Below are positions 8,233-16,015 of a DNA stretch of 34,060 bases, piece after piece; position 1 is the first letter of the stretch, and every line of letters starts with the position of its first letter. The position numbers were made by a program, and so were the translations under genes. The stretch lies in NCBI GenBank assembly GCA_035296385.1, contig DATHBB010000305.1:1-34060 (forward strand), in the 5' to 3' direction. This DNA is from JAIVJZ01 sp035296385 (lineage in GTDB: Bacteria; Acidobacteriota; Blastocatellia; Pyrinomonadales; Pyrinomonadaceae). A model generated the notes under the pieces. It saw only the letters and a program-made list of their open reading frames with translations, was not told the origin of the DNA and searched no databases.

Positions 8233-8316
8233 TATCAATTGTCCCTGACGGGACAAAAGCGACATTACCGTGCAAAAGCGAGATTACTTTTCAAACAGCT
8301 TACAGGTGTTCAAAAT

Positions 8317-9894
8317 CTACTTTGCGCGGTCGCGCTCGACGAGCAGGCGGCGTAGGATTTTGCCGGACGCGGACTTCGGAATTTTGTCTATGAATTCCAG
8401 TTGACGAATCTTCTTGTAGGGCGCGACGCGCCCGGCGACGAAGGCCATCAACTCTTCCTGCGCGACGCTTACCGTTCCCTGTTTGAGAACGACGAACGCT
8501 TTCGGCAGTTCGCCCGCCTCTTCGTCGGGCAGCGGCACGACCGCCGCGTCCGCCACGGACGGGTGAGTCAAAAGCAGCGCTTCGAGTTCCGCCGGGGCGA
8601 CTTGCATCCCCTTATATTTGATCAACTCCTTCAGGCGATCCACGACGAAGAAATGGCCTTCCGTGTCGCAGTAGCCGATGTCGCCCGTGTGCAGCCAGCC
8701 GTCCGTGTCAATCGTCGCGGCGGTGGCTTCGGGGCGGTTGAGATAGCCTTTCATCATCTGCGGCCCGCGCATGCAAATCTCGCCCTCCTCGCCGTAGCCC
8801 ACAGGCTCGCCCGTCTCGACATTAACGATCTTGCATTCCGTGTCCGGCACGCACTGCCCGATCGAGCCGTACTTCGCCCAGTCGAGCGCGGGCGGCGTGA
8901 GGTGTATGGCGGGGCTGGTCTCCGTCATGCCGTAGCCCTGCCGGATGGAGCAGTCGAGACGCTCGCTGCACGCGCGCGCGAGTTTTTCGCTCAAGGGCGC
9001 TGCGCCGGAGAAGAGCGTCCGGAGTTTCGAGAGATCGTAGTTGTCAACAGAAGGGTGCTGCGCGAGCGCGAGCATGATCGGCGGCACGACGTGTGCGAGC
9101 GTGACACTGTAGTCCTGCAAAACTGTGAGGAACGATTCGAGATCGAAGCGCGACATGACGACGATGCGCGCGCCCGCGTAGAGGCCGACGTTCATGATGA
9201 CGACCATCCCGTAGATGTGAAACAGCGGCAGCACGCAGACTATCGTGTCCGACTCTTTGATCAACTCGCACGCCTGCACTTGCAGCGTGTTCGCGATCAA
9301 ATTCTCGTGCGTCAGCATCACGCCTTTCGGCAGCCCCGTCGTCCCGCTCGAATAAGGGAGCACGACCACGTCTTCGCGTGGATTGATCTCGACCGGCGGC
9401 ACTCCCGCGCCGCCTTCGGTTTCGTAAAGCGTGGCGAACGGCGTCGCGCCCTCGGCCTCGCCGAAGACGAAAATCTCTTCGACGTGTGGGGCGTGCGCAG
9501 CGGCCTCCCGCGCCTTGTCGAGCAGCGCCGGGACGGTGAGCAAATATTTGGCGCGCGCGTCTTCGAGTTGGTGCGCGACTTCCGCGACGGTGTAGACAGG
9601 GTTGAGCGTCGTCAGCGTCCCGCCGATGAGTGAGACGGCGTGAAAGGCGACGGCGTACTCGGGAACGTTGGGGCTGTAGATGGCGAACACGTCGCCTTTG
9701 CGAAGCCCGCGCGCGGCGAGCGAGGCGGCGACGGCCTGCACGGAGTCGTACAGTTGGCGGTAGGTGATCGTGCGCCCGCTCGCGGCGTCAATCAGGGCGG
9801 GCTTGTCGCCGCGCGCATGCGCGCCCGCGAGCACGAAAGGCGTCAGCGGCACGGCGGGCATCTCAAGCGCGGGGTAGGGACTGCGGAAGATCAC
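8317..9894 (-). CDS. AMP-forming acyl-CoA synthetase (4-coumarate-CoA ligase-like)
   Basis: This is an ANL-superfamily adenylating ligase of 525 residues. The phosphate-binding motif is LPYSSGTTGLPKGVMLTH. The A5 motif is QGYGMTETSPAIH, and the hinge and A8 region is DGWLHTGDIGYCDTEGHF followed by VDRLKELIKYKGMQVAPAE. The C-terminal catalytic lysine lies in IPKSASGKILRR. It activates a carboxylic acid with ATP and transfers it to coenzyme A. Overall similarity is to 4-coumarate-CoA ligase and medium/long-chain ligases, so the substrate is uncertain. I place the start at GTG 9894 because AGGAGG lies six bases upstream. The longer frame to 9927 would begin inside the repeat element C. It is the last gene of a leftward run after the anti-sigma gene. 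Confidence 0.92.
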   Translation of the reverse strand: MIFRSPYPALEMPAVPLTPFVLAGAHARGDKPALIDAASGRTITYRQLYDSVQAVAASLAARGLRKGDVFAIYSPNVPEYAVAFHAVSLIGGTLTTLNPVYTVAEVAHQLEDARAKYLLTVPALLDKAREAAAHAPHVEEIFVFGEAEGATPFATLYETEGGAGVPPVEINPREDVVVLPYSSGTTGLPKGVMLTHENLIANTLQVQACELIKESDTIVCVLPLFHIYGMVVIMNVGLYAGARIVVMSRFDLESFLTVLQDYSVTLAHVVPPIMLALAQHPSVDNYDLSKLRTLFSGAAPLSEKLARACSERLDCSIRQGYGMTETSPAIHLTPPALDWAKYGSIGQCVPDTECKIVNVETGEPVGYGEEGEICMRGPQMMKGYLNRPEATAATIDTDGWLHTGDIGYCDTEGHFFVVDRLKELIKYKGMQVAPAELEALLLTHPSVADAAVVPLPDEEAGELPKAFVVLKQGTVSVAQEELMAFVAGRVAPYKKIRQLEFIDKIPKSASGKILRRLLVERDRAK

Positions 9895-9910
9895 GGGAGA
9901 CCTCCTGAAA

Positions 9911-10114
9911 ACAGTGACGAGTGACAAGTGACGAGTGACGAGTTAAAGACAAGTGACGAGTGACAAGGTCAAACTCGTGCTTTAAGCCCCATGCAGTATC
10001 TTCACTTGTAGTTAGTTGTCAGCCGAGGCGGCTCTTGAGAGGTACACCTTACACGAGAAGCGGGTGGCAGGTAAATATCTTACTTGTCACTTGTCATTCG
10101 TCACTCGTCACTGT
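9911..10114. repeat. Heptamer inverted-repeat element C (CRAGTGA family), long loop
   Basis: The left arm (9911-9944) begins ACAGTGACGAGTGACAAGTG. The right arm (10081-10114) ends with the reverse complement of that sequence. A second heptamer stretch (9949-9967) follows the left arm. The loop is about 110-135 bases with no gene. TGA occurs every 7 bases at 9915, 9922, 9929 and 9936. The element starts 5 bases from the AGGAGG of the acyl-CoA synthetase and ends 4 bases from the anti-sigma stop (10119-10121), filling the whole junction. Confidence 0.9.
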
Positions 10115-10118
10115 TCTC

Positions 10119-11546
10119 TTAGCGGATGCGGTAGGCGCGGCCTTTCCAGACGACTGTGACTTCGCCGCCGAGCGCATTGCTGATGCGGCCTATCGCCGGT
10201 TCGTCGGCGACGAGCGCGCGGTATTGTTCGGAGTTGCGACGCACGACCGTGTAGGACTGACCCGCGCTGTAAGCCGTGTCAACCCACGCGCCGCCCTGTT
10301 TGCGAAAGCGGCGACCGCCGACCGAGCGCGTCTCGCCCGCAACGGACTCCGGCGCGCGCCTGCTCTCGCTCTTCAAGGAATCGTCGGACGGCTTCGCCCC
10401 GTCTCTTTCACGTTCGGCGTCGCGCTGCCTCGCGCGGTTCGCGGCGGCGGACGGCGCGGCAGTTGTCGCCGCGACGTTTTCGTCATTTTTGTCCGCGTTG
10501 TCGGCGCGGTTGCGCGCGTCCTCCATGTTCGCCGCGCGCGAGTTGCGCATCTGTTCGTTGCTGTTGCGGCGCGGGCCGCTCAATTTCTCGGCGCGGCGCG
10601 CGTTGGCCGCTTGCTCGCGCTGGAGGCTTGCATAGTCGGCCTGTCTCTGCTGCTGCGCGTCTGTCGCCACTTGTCCGACGGACTTCCCCTCGCGCTCCGG
10701 CGTGACGATGATCGGCTCGCCGACGGGCATCGGAGGCACGGGCGTGGGCGTCGGAACAGGCATCTCCGTGATGGCGCGCGCGACCGCGCCGCTGCCCGTC
10801 GCGGGCGCGGGTGGCGGCTGAACGGGCACCGCATCTTCGTTCACGACGACGCCCGACCCAGGCGGCGCTTGTCCTTCGCTCGCTCCGTCAACAACAAGAG
10901 GGGCGGTCTCTTCTCTCGCCATCGTCGCAGTCGCGTTTGAGTTCGGCGCGCTCGCCACGCTCTCGTTCGTCGGCGCGGTTGCGGCGGCGGTGTTGTCGTT
11001 CTGCTGCGCCGCGTGATGCTGCTCGCTCTGCGTTACCGTCGGTTTCGCCCTCTCTGTGGTGTTGTGGCGCGCGAGTGAAGGTTCATCCCGACGACCGCGC
11101 ATGAAGACCACGAGCGCGACCGCGCCGACGAGCAGCAACGCCAGAGCCGGAACTGCGTAGCGCCATGCGCGCGGGGCGAGCAACGCGCCGAGGCGTTCGC
11201 GCCAACCCGCGTCCGGTGAAACTTTCTGACGTGCCGCCGCCGCTCCTGCGGCTGTTGTCACGGCCTCGCGCTGCTCCAACTGCGCGGGCATCCCTGCGGC
11301 GAGCGCAAGCGCGGTCGCGCTCCGGCGGCAGTCGTCGCAATCGGCCAGATGTGCTGCATGATGCGTGCGCGCGGACGGCGGCAAAGCGTTCTCCGCATAC
11401 GCGTTCAATTCGTCGGCGTCGAGGTGCGCGCCCGAAGGCACTGCACGCACGCCGCTGTCTGCGCGCCCTTCGACAAACGCGCCGCGACTGCGCCGCGCGC
11501 CCTCGCGCAACAACGAATCTATCTCTCTGTCGAACTCTGAACTCAT
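10119..11546 (-). CDS. Membrane anti-sigma factor, zf-HC2 type
   Basis: This protein has 475 residues from ATG 11546 (GGAAG a few bases upstream). A TTG at 11561 would add five residues. The N-terminal cytoplasmic region carries the zinc-binding anti-sigma motif HxxxCxxC (His66, Cys70, Cys73, in HLADCDDC). One transmembrane helix follows at about residues 130-149. The long extracytoplasmic part is low complexity (Ala, Asn, Pro, Arg), with PTPTPVPP and an Arg/Asn-rich coiled segment, and a folded C-terminal end (YSAGQSYTVVRRNSEQYRAL). It probably binds the sigma factor encoded just upstream (gap 146 bases) and releases it on an envelope signal. The stop lies 4 bases from repeat element C. Confidence 0.85.
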   Translation of the reverse strand: MSSEFDREIDSLLREGARRSRGAFVEGRADSGVRAVPSGAHLDADELNAYAENALPPSARTHHAAHLADCDDCRRSATALALAAGMPAQLEQREAVTTAAGAAAARQKVSPDAGWRERLGALLAPRAWRYAVPALALLLVGAVALVVFMRGRRDEPSLARHNTTERAKPTVTQSEQHHAAQQNDNTAAATAPTNESVASAPNSNATATMAREETAPLVVDGASEGQAPPGSGVVVNEDAVPVQPPPAPATGSGAVARAITEMPVPTPTPVPPMPVGEPIIVTPEREGKSVGQVATDAQQQRQADYASLQREQAANARRAEKLSGPRRNSNEQMRNSRAANMEDARNRADNADKNDENVAATTAAPSAAANRARQRDAERERDGAKPSDDSLKSESRRAPESVAGETRSVGGRRFRKQGGAWVDTAYSAGQSYTVVRRNSEQYRALVADEPAIGRISNALGGEVTVVWKGRAYRIR

Positions 11547-11692
11547 TAAACTTCCGTTCAAACTTTAATCAACTTCCGGCCACTTGAAGAACGCGCCGCG
11601 CCCGCCGATCTTGCGTCGCGTTTACCTTTGAAAGCTTAGCACCTTTAGCACCCTTGCCATCTTCGCGCGCTTCATTTATCTCGCCGCGCGAT

Positions 11693-12667
11693 TCATTCAT
11701 AAAGTTCTTCGCGTCGCTCGGCAGCCTGCGAAGTTTCCGCACCGGCGAGCATGCGCCGGAGGTCTGTGTCGAGGTGCGTCGCGGCGTCTGCGAGCGAGCG
11801 AGCGGTCTCCTGCTTCGTCCAGCCGTGCTCTTTGATCAAAAACGCTTCGACGCTCTTTCGCACCTCCGCGTGCAGGCGCGTCAGACGACGGCTCGCCGTC
11901 GCCTCGTGCACGCCGAGCACCGCGCCCGCCTCGCGCAACCGCAGATCGTCGAAGTAGTAAAGTTTGATCAGGAGACGATCTTCGGCGTCGAGCGCGGCGA
12001 TGGCAGAGGCGAGCGCGCGTTCGAGCGACTCCGCCGTCCGTCGCCCGGCGAGCGCGTGTTCGGGGTCGGGCGCGGCGGCGACGGTGAAGTTGTCGGTCTC
12101 TTCATGCCCCTCGCGCGTGAGGCGGTCGAAGTCGGTTGCCTCTTCGGTCTGCACGAGCCGCGCCGTCTTGCGATGACGATCAACTGCGAGTTGACCGACC
12201 ACCGCGCGCAGCCAACCGCCGAGCGAACCGCAGCCCGAATAATATGCGAGCTTGCCCGAGACGCTTCCGTCCGCACGCGCGCGCAGGCCGTAGAGATCAG
12301 CCCAGACCGATTGCGCCAACTCCTCCGCCGCGTCCTCGTTCGCCGAAGCAGTGCGCGCAGCCGAAAGCACCGTCGCGCGAAACTGCTCCATCAAATCCGT
12401 CCACGCCGCATCGTCGCCGCGCTCGCACGCCACTACGAGACAGAGATCGTCCGCGCGCAGCGCGTCGAGAAAACTGTCGATCTCCTCAGCCGACGCTTCC
12501 GGCTGGTGGCGCAACAGATACTTCTCCAGCACGCCGCCGACGCGCGGCAGGAGCGCCGCCGCGTCGAGCGCACGCGCGTCAGCCGCACGCGCCAAAAGTC
12601 GCGCCGTGCCCTCGCGCAAAAGTCGCTCCGTGTTTGCCGCCGCAGCGGCTGTCGCCTTCCGGCTCAT
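11693..12667 (-). CDS. RNA polymerase sigma factor, ECF-like
   Basis: This is a 324-residue sigma-70 family protein. Region 2 is recognisable at about residues 78-165 (CERGDDAAWTDLMEQFRATV, AAEELAQSVWADLYGL, SLGGWLRAVVGQLAVDRHRK). Region 4 is at about 215-285 (LDAEDRLLIKLYYFDDLRLR, GAVLGVHEATASRRLTRL), a typical helix-turn-helix that reads the -35 element. There is an extra N-terminal stretch of about 75 residues and a C-terminal tail, so it is longer than minimal ECF factors (about 180-200 residues). The zf-HC2 anti-sigma gene follows on the same strand, which is the usual sigma/anti-sigma arrangement. ATG 12667 has no strong ribosome site. The upstream side is shared with queE and contains repeat element E. 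Confidence 0.9.
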   Translation of the reverse strand: MSRKATAAAAANTERLLREGTARLLARAADARALDAAALLPRVGGVLEKYLLRHQPEASAEEIDSFLDALRADDLCLVVACERGDDAAWTDLMEQFRATVLSAARTASANEDAAEELAQSVWADLYGLRARADGSVSGKLAYYSGCGSLGGWLRAVVGQLAVDRHRKTARLVQTEEATDFDRLTREGHEETDNFTVAAAPDPEHALAGRRTAESLERALASAIAALDAEDRLLIKLYYFDDLRLREAGAVLGVHEATASRRLTRLHAEVRKSVEAFLIKEHGWTKQETARSLADAATHLDTDLRRMLAGAETSQAAERREELYE

Positions 12668-12723
12668 CGCTTGGGTTTGATGCTCAGCCTACCGACCGCG
12701 TATGCTAACACAAGGATAAAAAA

Positions 12724-12844
12724 CTGTCCGTTGTCAGTTGTCCGTTGTCAGTTGCATGTGGCAATCTCATGAGTTGCTAAAGATGGAATTGCTCAACTAA
12801 CGACAGACAAAAAACAACTGACTACTGACTACTGACAACGGACA
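12724..12844. repeat. Heptamer inverted-repeat element E (CRACTGA family)
   Basis: The left arm (12724-12754) reads as GTCCGTT/GTCAGTT heptamers. The right arm (12815-12844) is the inverted counterpart, made of CAACTGA and CTACTGA units. TGA occurs at 12819, 12826 and 12833, closing three frames. The 60-base loop is homologous to the loop of element F (13551-13654) in reverse orientation, sharing GTCAGTTGCATGT and GTTGCTAAAGA. It sits between the divergent sigma-factor and queE starts, and the right arm ends 14 bases before the queE ATG. Confidence 0.9.
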
Positions 12845-12858
12845 TCTTTTCGCTTTCC

Positions 12859-13506
12859 ATGCTGCGCGTCACAGAAATCTTTCGTTCGATTCAAGGCGAG
12901 TCAACGCACGCCGGGCGACCGTGCGCTTTCGTGCGCCTGACGGGTTGCCCGATGCGCTGCGTCTGGTGCGACAGCGAATACACGTTCACGGGCGGCGAGC
13001 GCATGTCGCTCGAAGACGTGCTCGCAGAGGTGCGCGCGATGAACTGTCAACTCGTCGAAGTAACGGGCGGCGAACCGCTCGCGCAGCGCGAAGCCTTCAC
13101 GCTCATCACGCGCCTCTGCGACGAAGGGTACGAGGTCTTGATCGAGACCGGCGGCTACGTCTCGACCGAAGCGGTTGACGAGCGCGCGAAGTTAATACTC
13201 GACGTGAAATGTCCGGCCTCCGGCGAAGCGGAGCGCAACCACTGGCCGAACCTCGAACGCCTGCGCGCCGACCGCGACGAGATCAAATTCGTCGTCGTGG
13301 ACGCGGCAGACTGGGACTACGCGCGCGAGGTGATCGCGCGCTACGATCTCGAACGCCGCGCGCACGCCATTCTCGTCTCGCCCGTCTGGGGTCAAACCGA
13401 CCTTCAAGCGCTGGCCGACCTCGTCGCATCGAGCGGACTCGGAAAAGTTCGCATGCAGATGCAACTCCACAAAATGATCTGGGGCGCGGACGTTCACGGA
13501 GTCTGA
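12859..13506 (+). CDS. queE: 7-carboxy-7-deazaguanine synthase QueE
   Basis: This is a 215-residue radical SAM enzyme. It converts 6-carboxy-5,6,7,8-tetrahydropterin to 7-carboxy-7-deazaguanine, the core of queuosine and related deazapurines. The N-terminus EIFRSIQGEST is diagnostic. The 4Fe-4S cysteines are in GCPMRCVWCD (Cys30, Cys34, Cys37, CxxxCxxC). VTGGEPLAQ (residues 68-76) is the SAM-binding GGEP motif. Length fits the family. queC follows on the same strand 193 bases later, separated by the nested repeat elements G and F. There is no clear ribosome site before ATG 12859 because repeat E ends 14 bases upstream. The stop codon (13504-13506) is 4 bases from element G. The partner genes queD and queF are not in the window. 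Confidence 0.95.
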   Translation: MLRVTEIFRSIQGESTHAGRPCAFVRLTGCPMRCVWCDSEYTFTGGERMSLEDVLAEVRAMNCQLVEVTGGEPLAQREAFTLITRLCDEGYEVLIETGGYVSTEAVDERAKLILDVKCPASGEAERNHWPNLERLRADRDEIKFVVVDAADWDYAREVIARYDLERRAHAILVSPVWGQTDLQALADLVASSGLGKVRMQMQLHKMIWGADVHGV

Positions 13507-13510
13507 CAGC

Positions 13511-13694
13511 AAACGATGAACGCGGAACGATGAACGATGAAGTAAAAGCTGTCCGTTGTCCGTTGTCAGTCGTCAGTTGTCCGTTGTTTAGTTGAGTCTT
13601 TAGCAACTTGCGTGATAACTACATGCAACTGACAACTGACGACTGACAACGAACCGTCTTCCGTTCATCGTTCCGCGTTCATACTTCATCGTTT
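13511..13694. repeat. Heptamer inverted-repeat element G (CGATGAA family) hosting nested element F
   Basis: The left arm (13511-13544) and right arm (13662-13694) are inverted copies starting AAACGATGAA. The right arm carries one extra 7-base unit (GTATGAA when read inward), so the arms differ by exactly one heptamer. The right arm is almost identical to the right arm of element A (872-906), 12.8 kb away. The loop is occupied by the separate element F. G begins 4 bases after the queE stop and ends 5 bases before the queC start. Confidence 0.88.
13551..13654. repeat. Heptamer inverted-repeat element F (CRACTGA family), nested in G
   Basis: The left arm (13551-13586) and right arm (13626-13654) pair with about two mismatches over 29 bases. 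TGA occurs at 13630, 13637 and 13644. Read on the minus strand, its loop matches the loop of element E (12755-12814), apart from short indels. F and E are therefore copies of one element in opposite orientation, flanking queE. Confidence 0.9.
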
Positions 13695-13699
13695 TTCTT

Positions 13700-14428
13700 A
13701 TGGGTGGTTCTGACGAAAAGGCTTTGGCGGTGTTGGACGAGCCGGAAGAGTTTGACGACGGCGCGGGGTTGGCGGTGTGTCTGGTGTCGGGCGGGATGGA
13801 CTCGTGTGTGACGGCGGCGATTGCTGGGACGGAGTTTGACGAGTTGGCCTTTTTGCACGTCTCTTACGGGCAGCGCACGGAGGCGCGTGAGGGGCGCGCG
13901 TTTCGGGAACTCGCGGAGCATTATCAAGTGACGAAACGCCTCGTCGCCTCGCTCGATTATCTGGCGCGCATCGGCGGTTCGTCTCTGACGGACGCGCGGA
14001 TTCCCGTCGCGGCGGCCAACTTGAAGGCGCGCGAGATACCTACGAGCTACGTGCCCTTTCGCAACGCGCACCTGCTCTCAATCGCCGTGAGTTGGGCGGA
14101 AGTTTTGGGCGCGCGCGCCGTCTATATCGGCGCGGTGGCGGAAGACTCTTCCGGCTATCCCGATTGCCGACCCGAATTTTACGCGGCCTTCCAGCAAACG
14201 ATTGACACGGGCACGCGACCTGAAACGCGCGTCGAGATCAAAACCCCCGTGATCAACTTACGCAAAGCGGAGATCATACGGCGCGGCCTCGAACTCGGCG
14301 CGCCGCTCGCGCTCACCTGGTCGTGCTATCAGGCGGAGGAGTGCGCCTGCGGGCGTTGCGATTCGTGCGCGTTGCGCCTGCGTGCCTTCCGAGAGGCGGG
14401 CGCAGTCGATCCGATTCCGTACGCTTGA
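13700..14428 (+). CDS. queC: 7-cyano-7-deazaguanine synthase QueC
   Basis: This is a 242-residue PP-loop ATPase that turns 7-carboxy-7-deazaguanine into preQ0 using ATP and ammonia, the step after QueE. The PP-loop is VSGGMDSC (SGGMDS at residues 30-35). Other family blocks are LHVSYGQRTEAREG, TSYVPFRNAHLLSIA, VYIGAVAEDSSGYPDCRPEF and TPVINLRKAEII. The C-terminal zinc site is formed by Cys209, 217, 220 and 223 (SCYQAEECACGRCDSC). The N-terminus has about 20 more residues than usual (DEKALAVLDEPEEFDDGAG). The ATG at 13700 lies 5 bases after repeat G without a visible ribosome site, so an internal start closer to GLAVCLVSGG is possible. Confidence 0.95.
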   Translation: MGGSDEKALAVLDEPEEFDDGAGLAVCLVSGGMDSCVTAAIAGTEFDELAFLHVSYGQRTEAREGRAFRELAEHYQVTKRLVASLDYLARIGGSSLTDARIPVAAANLKAREIPTSYVPFRNAHLLSIAVSWAEVLGARAVYIGAVAEDSSGYPDCRPEFYAAFQQTIDTGTRPETRVEIKTPVINLRKAEIIRRGLELGAPLALTWSCYQAEECACGRCDSCALRLRAFREAGAVDPIPYA

Positions 14429-14509
14429 TCTGCACGCTCCCGATCTGTTATTTAGGGAGTCGTACAAATGACAACCGGACGCTCCCCGAAAGCATCTTAA
14501 ACGACGGCT

Positions 14510-14538
14510 GAAGACTTGATCGCACCCCCGTTTATAAT
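14510..14538 (+). promoter_or_regulatory. Putative promoter with consensus -10 for the TPR protein gene
   Basis: TATAAT at 14533-14538 is a perfect -10 hexamer in an AT-rich patch. The expected -35 position (14510-14515, GAAGAC) is weak. It lies 38 bases before the ATG at 14577, leaving room for the ribosome site GAGGAG (14562-14567). Confidence 0.5.
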
Positions 14539-14576
14539 TAAACTCCGTATAACCATTTACCGAGGAGAAGCCCAAC

Positions 14577-15917
14577 ATGCGTATCCCAAAATTCACACAC
14601 TTCGTCGCCGCGTTGCTGCTCGTCTCGGCCTTCGCCGCGAGCGCTTCGGCGCAGCAAGCGACGGCCACCGGCAAAGTTACGCTCAAACAGGCCGACGGCA
14701 CGGAAGTGCCCGTGCAGGGCGCTCAGGTGGAATTTCACCGCACCGATATTAAACAGACCTTGAAGACGAAGACCGATAAGAAGGGCGAATACGTCTATGC
14801 CGGACTCGACCTCGGCGGCACGTACACCATTCTCGTCAGCGCGCCGAATGCGACGCCGTCCTACAGCTCGAACGTACGCATCGGCAGGCAGCCGAACAAC
14901 AACTTCTCGCTCACCCCGGGCGACGGCAGAACCATGACGCTCGCCGAAGCTCAGGCGGGCGCGGTTGCCGCCAAACCGGGCGCGGCTCCGGCTTCGGGGC
15001 TGACCCCCGAACAGGCGAAGAAGCTCGACGAGGAGAACGCGCGTCTGCGCGCAGAGATCGCGGCCAAGAACGCGAAGATCGAGGAGCGCAACGCCAAGCT
15101 GCCGGTGATCTTCAAGAACGCCAACGACGCCGTCACAGCCTCTAACGCGCTCAAGGGCGCGGAAAAGATCAGCAAGCTGGATGAAGCCGTCAACGGCTAC
15201 AATCTGGGCATCGAGATCGATCCGGAGGAGGGGGCTGTTTATCGCAACAGGCAGATAGCGTTGCGCGCACGCGGCCTGGAGAAGTACAACATGGCCGTCG
15301 TCAGTAAAGACAAGGAAGCGAAGAACGCGGGCATCGAGGCTGCCAGAGCCGATCTGATGAGTGCGGTCGAAAGCGGCGAAAAGGCCGTCGCCGCACAGCG
15401 GAAACGCGGACAGGAACCGTCGGCGGGCGCAGCGCCGAGCGGGCAGAAAGATGAGGTCGGCTATCTGGAAGACCGTGCCGAGACTTACCGCCGCGCCTTG
15501 CAGATCAAAGCGCCTGTCGATAACGACGTAGCGGCCAAGTCCATCGAAGAGTACATCAACGCGGAAACCGATGCGGCGAAGAAGGAGAAGATGCAGTCGA
15601 GTCTGGGCGACGCCCTCTTCTACGCGGGACGCATTGACGAGTCGCTCGCCAAATTCCGCCAGATTTTAGCCCAGAACCCGAATAACATGGAGGCGATGTT
15701 CGGTCTCGGCATCGCTCTGGCGTCCACCAACCCGCCGCAGCTGGCCGAGGCGCGCGACGCCCTCCAGCAGTATGCCTCCAAAGCGCCGGACGGCAACGTG
15801 CGCAAGCTGGAAGCCGCCGAAATGGTGAAATACCTCGACGAATCGCTCAAAGCCGAGGCGAACAATAAGTCGCAGGAAACGAACAAATCTCGCACCACCG
15901 GCAGACGTAAACCCTAG
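14577..15917 (+). CDS. Exported carboxypeptidase-regulatory-like / TPR protein
   Basis: This is a 446-residue protein with a signal peptide ending near residue 25 (SAFAASASAQQ) and the ribosome site GAGGAG nine bases upstream. Residues about 28-105 form an Ig-like carboxypeptidase regulatory-type fold (GKVTLKQADGTEVPVQGAQV, DKKGEYVYAGLDLGGTYTI). A Lys/Glu/Ala-rich coiled coil follows at about 142-175 (LDEENARLRAEIAAKNAKI). The C-terminal half is alpha-helical with tetratricopeptide repeats (YNLGIEIDPEEGAVYRN, LGDALFYAGRIDESLAKFRQ, NPNNMEAMFGLGIALA). It is probably a periplasmic scaffold, with no enzymatic motif. It has its own promoter and a strong terminator, so it is likely transcribed alone. 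It lies upstream of the pilus genes, but no functional link is shown. Confidence 0.82.
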   Translation: MRIPKFTHFVAALLLVSAFAASASAQQATATGKVTLKQADGTEVPVQGAQVEFHRTDIKQTLKTKTDKKGEYVYAGLDLGGTYTILVSAPNATPSYSSNVRIGRQPNNNFSLTPGDGRTMTLAEAQAGAVAAKPGAAPASGLTPEQAKKLDEENARLRAEIAAKNAKIEERNAKLPVIFKNANDAVTASNALKGAEKISKLDEAVNGYNLGIEIDPEEGAVYRNRQIALRARGLEKYNMAVVSKDKEAKNAGIEAARADLMSAVESGEKAVAAQRKRGQEPSAGAAPSGQKDEVGYLEDRAETYRRALQIKAPVDNDVAAKSIEEYINAETDAAKKEKMQSSLGDALFYAGRIDESLAKFRQILAQNPNNMEAMFGLGIALASTNPPQLAEARDALQQYASKAPDGNVRKLEAAEMVKYLDESLKAEANNKSQETNKSRTTGRRKP

Positions 15918-15950
15918 TCTTCCATAGACTAAGCCAATTTCGACCATTCA

Positions 15951-15986
15951 AGAGTCGCCTCCGAGTTTCGGGGGCGACTCTTTTTT
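15951..15986 (+). terminator. Rho-independent terminator
   Basis: AGAGTCGCCTCCG (15951-15963) pairs with CGGGGGCGACTCT (15969-15981), with one G-T pair, around AGTTT. It is followed by TTTTT (15982-15986). This is a textbook intrinsic terminator 34 bases after the TPR gene stop. Confidence 0.93.
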
Positions 15987-16015
15987 GACTCAAAAGCAAT
16001 CAACAGATATTCATC

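Larger units (their letters stand above)
8034..8306. repeat. Composite nested palindromic REP-like element
   Basis: The 314 bases between the acyl-CoA synthetase stop (8317) and the M28 start (8002) hold no gene but a nested set of inverted repeats. The outermost AACTGTTTGA (from about 8041) pairs imperfectly with TCAAACAGCTTA (from about 8291). Next, GTCCCGTCAGGGACGTTTGA (8054-8073) pairs with 8235-8254 (two mismatches). Next come two related hairpins (8077-8103 and 8207-8232). The centre is a perfect 21-base inverted pair (8125-8145 with 8163-8183). Pairs of short palindromic units in inverted orientation are the layout of REP doublets (REPINs), which are mobilised in trans by RAYT transposases. 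No such transposase is in the window. Confidence 0.8.

Noticed and set aside
12724..13694. Insertion sequence or transposon around queE
   Set aside because: The repeats are inverted and partly homologous, but there is no transposase and the enclosed genes are ordinary queuosine genes.
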